From NCBI GenBank assembly GCA_036003045.1, contig DASYSS010000040.1:47644-111643 (forward strand): a stretch of DNA of 64,000 nt. Reading direction: 5' to 3'. Shown one piece after another: positions 63,236 to 64,000 of this stretch. The DNA comes from Gemmatimonadaceae bacterium. Its GTDB lineage: Bacteria; Gemmatimonadota; Gemmatimonadetes; Gemmatimonadales; Gemmatimonadaceae. The notes below the pieces were generated by a model. It was given only the letters and a program-made list of their open reading frames with translations. It made no database searches and was not told the DNA's origin. How positions within the stretch are numbered: position 1 is the stretch's first letter; each line of letters starts with the position of its first letter. A program made the translations under genes and the position numbers.

Positions 63236-63682
63236 CTACCACCACCGCGACGCCGAGGCGATGGCCCAAGGATCCGCCGGAACCTTCGACAGCTTCACCC
63301 AGGCCGCAATGAACAGCGTGAGCAAGACCAAATCGATCGCGCCACCCAGCAGCACGGCGGGCGACTGCACCCTGCCGCCGATGGACAGAATGGCGAGCGC
63401 CGCGGGGTAAAGAAGCTTCTCGAGAAACACGGCGGGGAAGAGCGGGTAGTAGCGCACCGGATCTTCGGAAATGAGCAGGTAGGCGATCTGCCACGCAACC
63501 ACCACCCCGATGAACCCGTAATAGAATTCCGGGTGCGTGATCGCCGGCGGCAGCGTGCGGCTGATGACCCCTTCCGAGAAATACAGCGGCACGACTTCGA
63601 CGAGGCCCACGAAGGCCGCGAGACGAAACACGAACCGCGAGAATCGAACGTTTGGATGCAGCGAGCTCACATGATCACTCAT
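63236..63682 (-). CDS. Small four-helix membrane protein, unknown function
   Basis: A 148-residue protein with four predicted helices (about 17-35, 52-70, 83-100 and 108-127). The family is not recognised. GGAGG lies 10 nt before the ATG. It is divergent to the gene at the right edge; their 5' regions nearly touch. Confidence 0.7.
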   Translation of the reverse strand: MSDHVSSLHPNVRFSRFVFRLAAFVGLVEVVPLYFSEGVISRTLPPAITHPEFYYGFIGVVVAWQIAYLLISEDPVRYYPLFPAVFLEKLLYPAALAILSIGGRVQSPAVLLGGAIDLVLLTLFIAAWVKLSKVPADPWAIASASRWW

Positions 63683-63702
63683 GGCCGATGCACCTCCCAG
63701 TG

Positions 63703-64000
63703 ATGGTGTTCACGAAATGCCGGCGTAGTCGACCGGGGTCGATCGGCGCCGCTACCAAGGCTTACGCCTTTCAGCCGGCCAAGCGGACGAGATGGCGCTG
63801 GACCTGGCTCGGGGCCGCCGGACTCGCCTGTTCGCCCATTCGAATTCCGCCGACGCCCCGCGCCTCGCCCGAGGTCGTCGGCACGACGATCAGCCGCGCC
63901 GACGCGATCGCCGACATCGACACGATGATGCGCATACTGGAGGACGTTCACCCGGATCTGTACGCTGAGCGCCCGCGGGATTCGGTCTCCATGGCGCGAG
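63703..64000 (+). CDS. N-terminal part of a probable S41-family peptidase (partial)
   Basis: About 99 codons are visible before the right edge. A basic start and hydrophobic stretch (WTWLGAAGLAC) look like a signal or lipoprotein leader. The segment ADAIADIDTMMRILEDVHPDLY resembles the N-terminal helix of S41 (C-terminal processing-like) peptidases. The catalytic domain is off the window. The ATG at 63703 is the first in frame, but no ribosome-binding site supports it; a GTG follows directly. Confidence 0.55.
   Translation, partial: MVFTKCRRSRPGSIGAATKAYAFQPAKRTRWRWTWLGAAGLACSPIRIPPTPRASPEVVGTTISRADAIADIDTMMRILEDVHPDLYAERPRDSVSMAR

Noticed and set aside
63012..63494. A 160-codon minus-strand frame
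   Set aside because: It overlaps the better supported membrane protein at 63236-63682 in another frame and has no motif.

Overview
The window is a GC-rich (about two thirds G+C), gene-dense bacterial chromosome segment. The gene content suggests a Gemmatimonadota-like or, less likely, Acidobacteriota-like Gram-negative soil bacterium: a large MacB/FtsX orphan permease, several secreted peptidases and amidohydrolases with glycine-rich inserts, Oar-like outer-membrane receptors, a FecR/DUF6600 protein and many GTG starts. This assignment is inferred from family content; no rRNA or other phylogenetic marker is present. No tRNA, rRNA, CRISPR array, phage or intact insertion sequence was seen.

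Layout. 1-2.2 kb: uvrA (runs off the left edge). 2.3-2.9 kb: two tandem GlsB/YeaQ membrane proteins. 3.0-9.7 kb: an ABC exporter, an FHA-PP2C signalling pair and an S9 peptidase. 9.7-15 kb: an M50 site-2-type protease with CBS domains, a FecR/DUF6600 lipoprotein, an HD-domain phosphohydrolase and a coiled-coil membrane protein. 15.2-19.1 kb: pckA and maeB, a C4/C3 carbon-node operon. 19.3-29.7 kb: a TetR regulator, a six-subunit membrane oxidoreductase related to group 4 hydrogenases but lacking the recognisable NiFe ligand motifs (Ehr type), led by a helix-turn-helix/EIIA protein, with a divergent SulP anion transporter. 29.7-38.5 kb: a metal (probably copper) locus with an RND efflux system, YcnI-like and CopC-CopD proteins, a Cys/His-rich secreted protein and the remnant of a TonB-dependent receptor. 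38.5-46.5 kb: a DUF/START-like protein, a GH29 fucosidase, an ADOP permease, PPK2 and an S10 carboxypeptidase. 46.7-55.7 kb: a five-gene BlaI-M56-outer-membrane-receptor-double-propeller operon. 55.7-64 kb: an FMN reductase, a VOC protein with a histone-like tail, an amidohydrolase, a PAP2 phosphatase, a membrane spermidine-synthase-like protein, a DinB protein, a small membrane protein and the start of an S41-like peptidase.

Three parts stand out. (1) The BlaI/M56 operon has a near-consensus promoter with a perfect dyad over its -10 and start region. Its M56 sensor lacks a penicillin-binding domain and instead carries two copies of an LTPxQ module, and similar LTxxQ helices sit at the C-terminus of the outer-membrane receptor next in the operon. 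This looks like an undescribed envelope-sensing unit. (2) The Ehr-type operon and the SulP gene share divergent, overlapping promoters, and a perfect 16-bp palindrome exactly fills the -35/-10 spacer of the Ehr promoter. (3) Several convergent gene junctions carry elaborate, mutually unrelated nested palindromes or short repeats.
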